Below, in pieces: positions 22,396 to 28,076 of a stretch of DNA of 31,104 nt. Within the stretch, counting starts at the first letter, position 1; each line of letters begins with the position of its first letter. The translations under genes were made by a program, and so were the position numbers. The notes below the pieces were generated by a model, which searched no databases, was not told the DNA's origin, and saw nothing but the letters and a program-made list of their open reading frames with translations. The DNA comes from a virus. Where the stretch lies: positions 1-31,104 of the IMG/VR virus record IMGVR_UViG_3300044971_000242; one strand, written 5' to 3'.

Positions 22396-22559
22396 GCGGC
22401 CACCTTCTTGCCTTCGTCGGCCAGCCCCTGCTTGATGTAGTGCAGCACCTGGGCGGCCAGCGTCCTGGTGTCTTGCTCGGCCTGGCGGCGCAGCGCCAGC
22501 TCAACATCGGCAGGGATGCGGATCGTCATGTAACGGTCCTTGGTCTTCTCGGTGGCCAT
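22392..22559 (-). CDS. Ribbon-helix-helix DNA-binding protein (55 aa)
   Basis: The 55-residue product contains RYMTIRIPADVELALRRQAE followed by QDTRTLAAQVLHYIKQGLAD: one short beta-strand and two helices in the Arc/CopG/MetJ-type ribbon-helix-helix arrangement. Such dimers bind operator DNA through the strand. It could regulate the early operon or the late switch. Its start shares one base with the upstream stop (TGATG) and its stop overlaps the NrdR-like start. Confidence 0.72.
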   Translation of the reverse strand: MATEKTKDRYMTIRIPADVELALRRQAEQDTRTLAAQVLHYIKQGLADEGKKVAA

Positions 22560-22801
22560 CAGTCAGTCCCACCAGCATTGGTGATGGCGGCCTCCTCGAA
22601 CATGTCTGCCGTGGCCTGGCCGGTGGCCAGCTCGACAGGGATGCCGTGCGTCAGCAGGCTCACCAGATCGTCCTGACCAGCGACCTCAATGTCGAACCGA
22701 GTCGAGGCGGCGTACTTGATGGCCTGGGCCTGGTTGGCTGCGCGAATCAGGCGGTGCTTGTTGGTCTCGGTGTCCGTGACCACGTAAATGCGAGTGCTCA
22801 T
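22559..22801 (-). CDS. Conserved hypothetical phage protein (80 aa)
   Basis: The 80-residue product (STRIYVVTDTETNKHRLIRA, then ANQAQAIKYAASTRFDIEVA, GQDDLVSLL) is of a type I recall from beta-proteobacterial phages. It looks like an alpha/beta fold with an N-terminal strand pair and the RAANQAQAI helix. No catalytic motif is visible. It overlaps the VRR-NUC stop by 4 bp (ATGA). Confidence 0.65.
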   Translation of the reverse strand: MSTRIYVVTDTETNKHRLIRAANQAQAIKYAASTRFDIEVAGQDDLVSLLTHGIPVELATGQATADMFEEAAITNAGGTD

Positions 22802-23157
22802 AGTGTTTCCTTGCGTTGGTTGAAAAAGGCACTGATCTGCCTCTTGGCATCGTCAGCACCTTTTCCCACTATACAACAGAATCCCACACTTTCCAGATAC
22901 TTGATCCAGTCTTTTTGCTCTGGGCTGAGGCTGCCGCCTTTGGTGCGCTTCATCTCCACCCACAGCCTCCAGGCAGGGATGAATAGGTCAGGCACGCCAC
23001 TGCTCACGCCAGTCGCTTTCAGCTTGGCGGCCACGGCTGGATGCCGATGGCCACCATTGGGTACAGAGAAAATTCTTACCTCCGGATAGGTTCGCCTGAA
23101 CCACTGCACCAGCATCATCTGCTCATGATCTTCGCTTGGGATGCGGTCAGCGGTCAT
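22798..23157 (-). CDS. VRR-NUC domain nuclease
   Basis: The 119-residue product is a compact VRR-NUC (PD-(D/E)XK) nuclease. Landmarks in order are E9/E12 (SEDHEQMMLVQWF), the FSVPNGGHRH segment, GVPDLFIP with Asp57, LWVEMKRTKGG with Glu68-x-Lys70, then LSPEQKDWI and VGKGADDAKRQI. Stand-alone viral VRR-NUC proteins cut DNA structures, possibly Holliday junctions, during replication or recombination. It overlaps both neighbours by ATGA. Confidence 0.88.
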   Translation of the reverse strand: MTADRIPSEDHEQMMLVQWFRRTYPEVRIFSVPNGGHRHPAVAAKLKATGVSSGVPDLFIPAWRLWVEMKRTKGGSLSPEQKDWIKYLESVGFCCIVGKGADDAKRQISAFFNQRKETL

Positions 23158-23579
23158 GATGCGTTGATCTCTTTGTGGCGTTGCTTATGGCATGGTTGAC
23201 AAAGCCACATCACATCCAGAGGTTTGTCATAGTCTTCGTGATGCGCCAAAGTTTTTTCATCACCGCACCGACAGCAAGGCTCCCTCACCAGTTTTCCATT
23301 TTTGACAGCCCTATAAACAGCGCTATGCGCTTTGCCTCTGCGCCTATCTTCAGCACGCCATATTCGTGTTAATTCAACTCCAGCTTTAATTCTTTCAGAA
23401 CGATTTGCACGATTTCTGTCGTACTGTCGCACCTTCTCAATATTCTGTGCGCGATGCTTACTCACATCATCCTTGGCGCAGTCCTTGCACTTGTTGAGGT
23501 GGCCGTCAGCCATCCTGGAGTGCTTGTAGAACTCAGAGAGTGGCTTTACAACCTTGCATTTGAAGCATGCTTTTTGCAT
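23154..23579 (-). CDS. HNH endonuclease-type zinc protein
   Basis: The 141-residue protein has an N-terminal zinc ribbon C5/C8 and C31/C34 (KACFKCKVVKPLSEF, NKCKDCAKDD). A basic middle (RQYDRNRANRSERI) leads to a C-terminal HNH-like core with C103/C105, H113/H114, then WLCQPCHKQRH giving C127/C130 and H131/H135. It may nick DNA or be homing-type. The gene is more A/T-rich than its neighbours. GGAG lies 6 nt before the ATG; the stop overlaps the VRR-NUC start. Confidence 0.75.
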   Translation of the reverse strand: MQKACFKCKVVKPLSEFYKHSRMADGHLNKCKDCAKDDVSKHRAQNIEKVRQYDRNRANRSERIKAGVELTRIWRAEDRRRGKAHSAVYRAVKNGKLVREPCCRCGDEKTLAHHEDYDKPLDVMWLCQPCHKQRHKEINAS

Positions 23580-23621
23580 GGCGATCTCCTGTGTGGCATC
23601 GCCATCTTACCCGTTTTGAAC

Positions 23622-23819
23622 TTAGAATGGAATCATATCTACCCACTTGTCGCAGCCATCCACCGTGGCCGCAAAGTCCTCGGGCGGTGTCATGTCGAAC
23701 ACCAAGCAATGGCCGGACTGGTTGAAATGCTCGCAGGTGTGGCAGCACTTCGGCGGCCCTGACTGCACCCACTGGCGGTAGTCAAGCAGGAACTGTGGCT
23801 CTTGCGGTCTGGTGGTCAT
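23622..23819 (-). CDS. Small Cys-rich zinc-binding protein (65 aa)
   Basis: The ATG at 23819 overlaps the helicase stop (GCATGA) and has AGAGGAG 6 nt upstream. The 65-residue product has PPKCCHTCEHFNQSGHCLVF with C25/C26/C29 and C38, and later C56 in DGCDKWVDM. This C-x-x-C-x-x-F ... G-x-C ... C-x-x-W pattern recurs in phage early proteins and probably binds zinc. Function unknown; tight coupling to the helicase suggests a replication-linked role. Confidence 0.65.
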   Translation of the reverse strand: MTTRPQEPQFLLDYRQWVQSGPPKCCHTCEHFNQSGHCLVFDMTPPEDFAATVDGCDKWVDMIPF

Positions 23820-25417
23820 GCCCAACTCCTCTTCAAAACACGGTGAAACTTCCCATCCATCTTGTACTCAATGCTGCTCGGCGGCTGGCTGTTGCTCATC
23901 TGCACGGCCAGGTACTCCAGCCCTTCGCTTCCGTCCATGTGCGTGGCCTGGGCCAGATTCGCACCGGACGATGTTGCCATCGTCATCAGTTGGCGCATGG
24001 CCTTGTCGCCTGCATACCCGTCGTGCAGCACAGGCAGGTACTCGGTGATCGGCCTGTCGGACAAGCTGCCATAGTAGGTGCAGGACAGCATCTCCTTGCC
24101 ACTGGCCTTGCTGATGTGCCTGCGCCAGTTCCAGCTTGTCACCTCGAGGTCTTTTCCCTCCAGCCCCATGATGTCGTCGTTCCTCAGCTCGAGCTTTTTG
24201 CGCTCAGGCTCTGGGAAGGCATGGCCGCAGGCAGGGCAGTTGGCCACCGAGATGGCGCACAGCTCGCCACAGTTGTCGCAGACCTTCACTGGCGCTTCAC
24301 CGTTGCCGTCTCCAGCCTTCTTGGGCGGCTGCACTGCGGTGATCGGCCCATGCGTGGCCACCACGCCAGCGAAGTCCAGCACCAGGCAGTGGTCGGTGTG
24401 GCTCTTGACACGCATCCCGCGGCCTGCCATCTGGACATAGAGGCTGGCGCTCATGGTCGGGCGCAGCATGGCGATCAGGTCGATGTCAGGGTAGTCGAAG
24501 CCGGTGGTCAGCACGTTGGCATTGGTCAGCGCACGCAGGCGGCCAGCCTTGAAGTCGGTCAGCATTCGCTCGCGTTCCTTCTTCGGCGTTTCACCCGTCA
24601 CGCAGTCAGCGGCAATGCCTTGCTGTTGTAGGACTTCGGCTACGTGATGGGCGTGCTTGACACCTGTGCAAAACACCAGCCAGGCTTTGCGGTCACCGGC
24701 CAGATCAATCACCTCACGCACAACCCGCTGATTGTTGTCGTCGGTATCGACTGCGGCCTGCAGCTCGGCCTCGATGAACTCCCCGCCACGCTTGTGCACG
24801 CCAGTGGTGTCCAACTTGGCCTTGGTGACCTTGGAGCGCAGCGTGGCCAGGTAGCCCTTGAAGATCAGCTCCTCAATGCTGGTTGGTTCAATCAACGCAT
24901 CAAACAGCGCAGGCTTGTCAGTGATTAGGCCATGACCAAGCCTGTAAGGGCTGGCTGTAAGCCCAACCACCCTCAGCGCAGGGTTGATGGCCTTCAGCTC
25001 ACCCAGCAGTCCTCTGTATCCACCCTCGTCCTTGTGGTTGACCAAGTGGCATTCGTCGATGATCACTAGGTCAACGTGGCCCAGCTCCTTGGCCTTGCTG
25101 CGCACCGACTGGATGCCTGCAAAGGTGATCGGCTCACCGAGCTGCTTCTTGCCGATGCTGGCGCTGTAAATGCCCATTGGAGCGCCTGGCCAGTGCAGGC
25201 GCATCTTCTCGGCGTTCTGCTCGATCAGCTCCTTGACATGCGTGAGCATCAGAATCTGCGTCTCTGGCCAGTTCTGCAGGGCGTCCTTGCACAAGGCGGC
25301 CACGATGTGGCTCTTGCCTGAGCCGGTCGGCAGCACCAGGCATGGGTTGCCGTGGTGGCCAGCCTCGAACCAAGCATAGAGCTGGTCGATGGTGCGATGT
25401 TGGTAGTCACGCAGCAT
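23816..25417 (-). CDS. Superfamily 2 helicase, DECH box, with zinc ribbon
   Basis: The start at 25417 is preferred (AAGGGG upstream, overlapping the previous stop); a longer frame begins at 25456. The 533-residue protein has LRDYQ, Walker A PTGSGKS (30-36), DECH (121-124) in VIIDECH, motif III LTASPYR and motif VI YVQMAGRGMRV. A zinc ribbon CDNCGE...NCPACGHAF and a phage-type C-terminal domain follow the core. It is a RecG/UvrB/RAD25-type DNA helicase, likely acting in phage replication or recombination with the nucleases in the same operon. Confidence 0.9.
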   Translation of the reverse strand: MLRDYQHRTIDQLYAWFEAGHHGNPCLVLPTGSGKSHIVAALCKDALQNWPETQILMLTHVKELIEQNAEKMRLHWPGAPMGIYSASIGKKQLGEPITFAGIQSVRSKAKELGHVDLVIIDECHLVNHKDEGGYRGLLGELKAINPALRVVGLTASPYRLGHGLITDKPALFDALIEPTSIEELIFKGYLATLRSKVTKAKLDTTGVHKRGGEFIEAELQAAVDTDDNNQRVVREVIDLAGDRKAWLVFCTGVKHAHHVAEVLQQQGIAADCVTGETPKKERERMLTDFKAGRLRALTNANVLTTGFDYPDIDLIAMLRPTMSASLYVQMAGRGMRVKSHTDHCLVLDFAGVVATHGPITAVQPPKKAGDGNGEAPVKVCDNCGELCAISVANCPACGHAFPEPERKKLELRNDDIMGLEGKDLEVTSWNWRRHISKASGKEMLSCTYYGSLSDRPITEYLPVLHDGYAGDKAMRQLMTMATSSGANLAQATHMDGSEGLEYLAVQMSNSQPPSSIEYKMDGKFHRVLKRSWA

Positions 25418-25700
25418 CGTCGCCCCTTGCTCGGATGGCGGTGTCAACTTCCTCACCAGTCAACACATGCCAGCGTCTCTGATGCGCCTGACGACAAAGA
25501 CTGCGATAGATGGCATCGTCAGCTTTTGCGATGTCGTCCGCTGTGTCCACGTCGTCCAGCAGCATCCAAAGTTGCAATGACTTCTCACGCTCGGCAGCAC
25601 GGGCAAGCTCGACAAGGCGTTCAAGTGCTGGGGCGTGAAGGTCTGACATTGCCTCGCCGTACCCAGCCTCCCGCGCCATGCGGATGATGTCATCTTTCAT
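25407..25700 (-). CDS. Conserved hypothetical phage protein (97 aa)
   Basis: The 97-residue helical protein begins KDDIIRMAREAGYGEAMSDL and has ERLVELARAAEREKS, a pattern common in Burkholderiales phage early genes. The rest is charged and helical, without cysteines. A second frame on the same strand is open over much of the gene (25460-25693) but shares no phage-like features. It overlaps the helicase start by 11 bp. Function unknown. Confidence 0.65.
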   Translation of the reverse strand: MKDDIIRMAREAGYGEAMSDLHAPALERLVELARAAEREKSLQLWMLLDDVDTADDIAKADDAIYRSLCRQAHQRRWHVLTGEEVDTAIRARGDDAA

Positions 25701-25975
25701 TCGGCCACCTCATAAGTTGCTTCAAAAATGTCTGGCTTGCATGGGTACAACTCACCCTGCACCCCTCGGATAACCCAGTCGTTCTCGCTCACCTTCATGT
25801 CGCCTTCAAGCGTTCTGATCATGGCCCAGCACGGGGCCGTCCAGTCTTGAAACTTTCCAGTGTTGTATATGCGAATGCGCTCATCGCTAACCGCATCGTG
25901 GAACCATTCGGGCCAGTCGAATCGGCGCGTGTACTGCACGGCCTCAATGACAACGGGCTTCTTTCGGAACTTCAT
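25697..25975 (-). CDS. PGDYG-like conserved phage protein
   Basis: The 92-residue protein has the well-known layout KFRKKPVVIEAVQYTRRFDW, then MIRTLEGDMKVSENDWVIRG and VQGELYPCKPDIFEATYE. This family (PGDYG-like) is extremely widespread in phages; its function is unknown. The start carries one of the repeated AAGGAGAAGAGCACATGA junction cassettes and overlaps the upstream HTH gene. Confidence 0.8.
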   Translation of the reverse strand: MKFRKKPVVIEAVQYTRRFDWPEWFHDAVSDERIRIYNTGKFQDWTAPCWAMIRTLEGDMKVSENDWVIRGVQGELYPCKPDIFEATYEVAE

Positions 25976-26166
25976 GTGCTCTTCTCCTTTGGCTCATGGG
26001 TACAGGAGTCCTCGTAGTCGAGAATATCTTTCAGCCGGTAGCGGATCAGACCGCCGATTTTGAGATAGCGCACGCCTTGCTTGAGTGACCTGTCGCGCTC
26101 AAGGGTTGCTTCGCTGATCTTCCAGCGGAAGGCCACTTCCTCTTGCGTCATCAGTTGCTCGCTCAT
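25972..26166 (-). CDS. AlpA/excisionase-like HTH protein (64 aa)
   Basis: The 64-residue protein LMTQEEVAFRWKISEATLER and VRYLKIGGLIRYRLKDILDY matches the MerR-type HTH_17 fold of AlpA regulators and excisionases: HTH at about residues 6-26, wing at 33-45. In phages these act as transcription activators or recombination directionality factors. No integrase is visible in the window, so a regulatory role is as likely as excision. The C-terminus EPKEKST is encoded by the junction cassette that supplies the next ribosome site. Confidence 0.8.
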   Translation of the reverse strand: MSEQLMTQEEVAFRWKISEATLERDRSLKQGVRYLKIGGLIRYRLKDILDYEDSCTHEPKEKST

Positions 26167-26285
26167 TGCGGCCTCTCCTCTTCATCAAACGTCATGTCTG
26201 GGTGCGGTATGTCGTCATGCACGATCACCCCATCGACTGCCTCAATGTACTTGCCGCACACCACGCAGTAATAGCCTTCAGTCAT
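26163..26285 (-). CDS. 40-aa phage protein with Cys pair
   Basis: The ATG at 26285 follows AAGGAG with 5-nt spacing. The 40-residue product MTEGYYCVVCGKYIEAVDGV continues IVHDDIPHPDMTFDEE. C7/C10 form a knuckle, and His residues in HDDIPHP could complete a metal site. I recognise this protein from phage early operons but know no function. It overlaps the HTH gene by ATGA. Confidence 0.72.
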   Translation of the reverse strand: MTEGYYCVVCGKYIEAVDGVIVHDDIPHPDMTFDEEERPQ

Positions 26286-26294
26286 GTGTTCTCC

Positions 26295-26489
26295 TTAGTT
26301 CCGTTTTCTCTGCAAGCACGCAAAGTCGGCTCCCTTTATCGTGCGGTCTGTCAGCTTTTTGGACTCTTTGCCCGCCGCTTGACATTCAGCCGCGCTGCTG
26401 AAGCCGGGGATGCTGGTCAGCGCCACGCTGTCTGTTTTGCTCATTGCGCCAGAATGAACAAAAATTACAAGTACCCACTCAATCATCAT
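26295..26489 (-). CDS. Small conserved secreted/membrane-type protein (64 aa)
   Basis: The 64-residue product starts MMIEWVLVIFVHSGAMSKTD, with a short hydrophobic beginning, followed by SVALTSIPGFSSAAECQAAG and DFACLQRKRN. The 'TSIPGFSS...EC-x-AAG ... F-x-C' pattern recurs in small phage proteins; the two Cys may form a disulfide after export. Its start overlaps the upstream stop inside a copy of the second junction repeat. Function unknown. Confidence 0.68.
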   Translation of the reverse strand: MMIEWVLVIFVHSGAMSKTDSVALTSIPGFSSAAECQAAGKESKKLTDRTIKGADFACLQRKRN

Positions 26490-26638
26490 GCTTCCCCCTT
26501 TATGCCATGCGCGTCAATCATCCGGCACTGGCACTTGCCCGGTCCGTCAATGCAAACGTGATAGTCGATCACATGGGAAGCGCCAAGTGCATACATCGCG
26601 ATGTGAATTAGTCCGACCAAAGCCAGAGCGGTTTTCAT
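26486..26638 (-). CDS. 50-aa signal/TM small protein
   Basis: The start at 26638 is supported by AAAGGGGAAGC directly upstream. The 50-residue product begins MKTALALVGLIHIAMYALGA, a signal-like segment, followed by VIDYHVCIDGPGKCQCRMID with three cysteines, and ends AHGIKGEA. It may be exported. The final residues are encoded by the repeated junction cassette. A longer frame from 26830 is a shadow of the neighbouring gene. Confidence 0.62.
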   Translation of the reverse strand: MKTALALVGLIHIAMYALGASHVIDYHVCIDGPGKCQCRMIDAHGIKGEA

Positions 26639-26826
26639 GCTTCCCCTTTTATGCCGTGGGCAAAGGTGGCATAAACCCAGCACAAATAAAATCCAAGTGA
26701 TGTTGATGCTGCAAACCACCAGTCCCCAGTTTTTCCAAGAACTGCAATGGTTAAATAAACCCCTGTGATGATTGCTGCCAGCTTCCAATAAGAAGGTGAC
26801 CCAACCCACTGCCAAATTGATTTCAT
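26635..26826 (-). CDS. 63-aa two-segment membrane protein
   Basis: The 63-residue product SIWQWVGSPSYWKLAAIITG and VYLTIAVLGKTGDWWFAAST and LGFYLCWVYATFAHGIKGEA has two membrane-like segments around 15-31 and 36-53. It ends with the same AHGIKGEA residues as its downstream neighbour. It has the size of a small holin-like or membrane-modulating protein but sits in the early operon, so lysis is not implied. Start and stop both fall in copies of the junction repeat. Confidence 0.62.
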   Translation of the reverse strand: MKSIWQWVGSPSYWKLAAIITGVYLTIAVLGKTGDWWFAASTSLGFYLCWVYATFAHGIKGEA

Positions 26827-27200
26827 GCACCCCCCTTTATGCCGTGTGCGGCTTCGATGGCTCGGTACTCGTCTTCGCTAATGTCAACAGCACCCCGCGC
26901 ATCTTTTTCACTGTAATAGAGTTTTTCACTGTAATAAAGTGGTCTGATTGCTTCAAACATTTCCTCCTTTGTCAGCGGCTTGCGCTGTGGTGGGGATGTG
27001 TAGAGGCGCACATCGGTGGATTTAATGTCACGATCTGGCAGTAGCGTCGGAAATCCATAACGCATCACAACACCGGGCACAGGCTTCTGCTCTGGCTGCG
27101 CCAGCCTATCGCGCAGGGCAATTCGAACAGCCTCACGCTCGTCGGTGTTGCCGTAGCTCATGGCGTCAAACGCCTGCTGCATCAGTTCGCGGTCGGTCAT
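26823..27200 (-). CDS. Modular early protein with RLAQPEQ linker (125 aa)
   Basis: The 125-residue protein has an N-terminal helix (RELMQQAFDAMSYGNTDERE), the DRLAQPEQKPVPG linker, a DVRLYTSPPQRKPLTKEEMF segment and a C-terminal ISEDEYRAIEAAHGIKGGA. This 'RLAQPEQ ... YT-x-PPQR' scheme recurs in modular small proteins of beta-proteobacterial phages. An in-frame duplication repeats LYYSEK. It shares two DNA stretches with the gene at 27331. Function unknown. Confidence 0.65.
   Translation of the reverse strand: MTDRELMQQAFDAMSYGNTDEREAVRIALRDRLAQPEQKPVPGVVMRYGFPTLLPDRDIKSTDVRLYTSPPQRKPLTKEEMFEAIRPLYYSEKLYYSEKDARGAVDISEDEYRAIEAAHGIKGGA
26904..26939 (+). repeat. 18-bp tandem duplication inside a coding region
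   Basis: TTTTTCACTGTAATAGAG (26904-26921) is followed at once by TTTTTCACTGTAATAAAG (26922-26939), differing at one base. On the minus strand it encodes LYYSEK twice, in frame, in the 125-aa early protein. The single mismatch suggests a fairly recent slippage or duplication event. Confidence 0.85.
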
Positions 27201-27629
27201 GTGTTCTTCTCCTTGAGTTTGTCAAAGCAGTGCCAGCACATATATCCGTGACCCATGACAAACCACCATGTGTATGACATTGGGCTGTTGTTAAATCTGT
27301 TCTTCAAACAGCGCGGGCATTGCTTGATCTTCATGTGTTGCGCTCCTTTGCTTTAGCCAGCACTGCGCGTGCAAATTGTTCGCATATTGCTGTTGGCCCA
27401 CCGTCACCCCGATGCTCAACATAAAGGTAGTCAATCTCTTCATCCGTCAGCCCTACCCATTGGCGCTGTGGTGGGGCGGTGTAGAGGAATGGAGTCCATT
27501 TGTCGGGAATTGCCCTTCCCAAATCAACCCACGGCCCTTGGTAGTTCAAGCGGTTACGCATATCCAAACGAACCACCAGATGTGGGCCATCTAACCACGC
27601 CACAGGCTCCTGCTCTGGCTGCGCCAGCC
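26982..27629 (+). repeat. Two dispersed repeat pairs shared by the 26823 and 27331 genes
   Basis: Pair 1: 26982-27006 and 27463-27487 agree at 23 of 25 bases (GCGCTGTGGTGGGG then GTGTAGAGG). Pair 2: 27081-27106 and 27604-27629 agree at 25 of 26 bases (TGCTCTGGCTGCGCCAGCC core). They lie in the same order and encode YT(S/A)PPQR and RLAQPEQ(K/E)P in the two modular early proteins, whose other parts are unrelated. Confidence 0.8.
27197..27334 (-). CDS. 45-aa zinc-ribbon-type protein
   Basis: The start at 27334 follows AAGGAGCGCAACAC. The 45-residue product KIKQCPRCLKNRFNNSPMSY continues TWWFVMGHGYMCWHCFDKLK. C6/C9 and C33/C36 make a four-Cys zinc ribbon separated by an aromatic stretch. The C-terminal KEKNT is encoded by the junction cassette that carries the ribosome site of the next gene. 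Function unknown; likely nucleic-acid or protein binding. Confidence 0.68.
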   Translation of the reverse strand: MKIKQCPRCLKNRFNNSPMSYTWWFVMGHGYMCWHCFDKLKEKNT

Positions 27630-27708
27630 GTGAGCGCAGTTCGTCGCGCTGCGCTTTGATGCACTCAGGTCGCTCGCAGTAGTAGCTGCATGAATGAATG
27701 TCGCTCAT
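27331..27708 (-). CDS. Modular early protein with Cys-rich N-terminus (125 aa)
   Basis: The 125-residue product opens SDIHSCSYYCERPECIKAQR with three cysteines, then RSRLAQPEQEPVAWLDG and PFLYTAPPQRQWVGLTDEEI, and ends FARAVLAKAKERNT. I recognise the N-terminal signature and the RLAQPEQ/PPQR scheme from phage early proteins of unknown role. It shares two DNA repeats with the 26823 gene while the flanking domains differ, suggesting module exchange. It overlaps both neighbours by ATGA. Confidence 0.65.
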   Translation of the reverse strand: MSDIHSCSYYCERPECIKAQRDELRSRLAQPEQEPVAWLDGPHLVVRLDMRNRLNYQGPWVDLGRAIPDKWTPFLYTAPPQRQWVGLTDEEIDYLYVEHRGDGGPTAICEQFARAVLAKAKERNT

Positions 27709-28076
27709 GTGTTCTTCTCCATTGCCTTCTTCAGCGCTGCTTCCTCAGCTGCTCGTCTTGTCAGCCACTTCGTGTAGGAGGCTCTCAAGTAGCGGCGATT
27801 GCTTGCATCGAACTTGCTGCTCTTTGGCTCGATGTCTGGAGGAGGCTCCAGCAAGGCGGTGCGAATCTGTTCTGCGTCCGCGCCGATCAGCCTTGCGTAG
27901 TCTTCGAACGAAGAGGTCTTGCTGAACAGCCAGTCTATGGCTGCGAAGTTCTCCGCACCCGTGGCCTGCTTGCTCGATGCATCCTGTATGGCCTGGGCAG
28001 TAATCGCGGCCAGCAGGCGAGCGCAAGCCACTGTCTGTGGGTGCGCGTTGGGGTTTGATGAAATGAAGTCGATCAT
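27705..28076 (-). CDS. Hypothetical helical early protein (123 aa)
   Basis: The 123-residue protein (DFISSNPNAHPQTVACARLL, AIDWLFSKTSSFEDYARLIG, RRYLRASYTKWLTRRAAEEA) is helical, with a basic C-terminal part. DYARLIGADAEQIRTALLE looks like a small helix-turn-helix-like unit, but this is not decisive. It ends AMEKNT through the junction cassette. The start overlaps the exonuclease stop by ATGA. Function unknown. Confidence 0.6.
   Translation of the reverse strand: MIDFISSNPNAHPQTVACARLLAAITAQAIQDASSKQATGAENFAAIDWLFSKTSSFEDYARLIGADAEQIRTALLEPPPDIEPKSSKFDASNRRYLRASYTKWLTRRAAEEAALKKAMEKNT

Larger units (their letters stand above)
26486..26846 (-). repeat. Junction repeat family B: AHGIKGEA cassette, three copies
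   Basis: Copies at 26486-26509, 26635-26658 and 26823-26846 read on the minus strand as CA(T/C)GGCATAAA(A)GGGG-AAGCATGA, the third with GGGGTGC. Each encodes the C-terminal HGIK-G-(E/G)-A of the upstream protein, the AAAGGGG ribosome site and the overlapping ATGA of the next gene. Three successive unrelated proteins therefore share the same last eight residues or nearly so. Confidence 0.82.
25972..27722 (-). repeat. Junction repeat family A: stop-SD-start cassette, five copies
   Basis: Copies at 25972-25989, 26282-26296 (shorter), 27197-27214, 27331-27348 and 27705-27722 read on the minus strand as AAGGAGAAGAACACATGA with small changes. Each holds a Shine-Dalgarno and the start codon of the next gene; in four of them the ATGA also ends the previous gene, whose last residues become KEKST, KEKNT, KERNT-like or MEKNT. 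The 26282 copy lies in a 9-bp gap instead. Genes joined by the cassettes are otherwise unrelated. Confidence 0.8.

Noticed and set aside
23795-24631. 278-codon plus-strand frame opposite the helicase
   Set aside because: Antisense shadow of the helicase, which has complete SF2 motifs.
26486-26830. 114-codon minus-strand frame covering the 50-aa and 63-aa membrane proteins
   Set aside because: Its N-terminal half is a shifted reading of the 63-aa gene; the internal ATG at 26638 with AAAGGGG is the better start.
25972-27722. Possible CRISPR-like array of short repeats
   Set aside because: The repeats sit exactly at gene starts, spacing is irregular, and the intervening sequence is coding.
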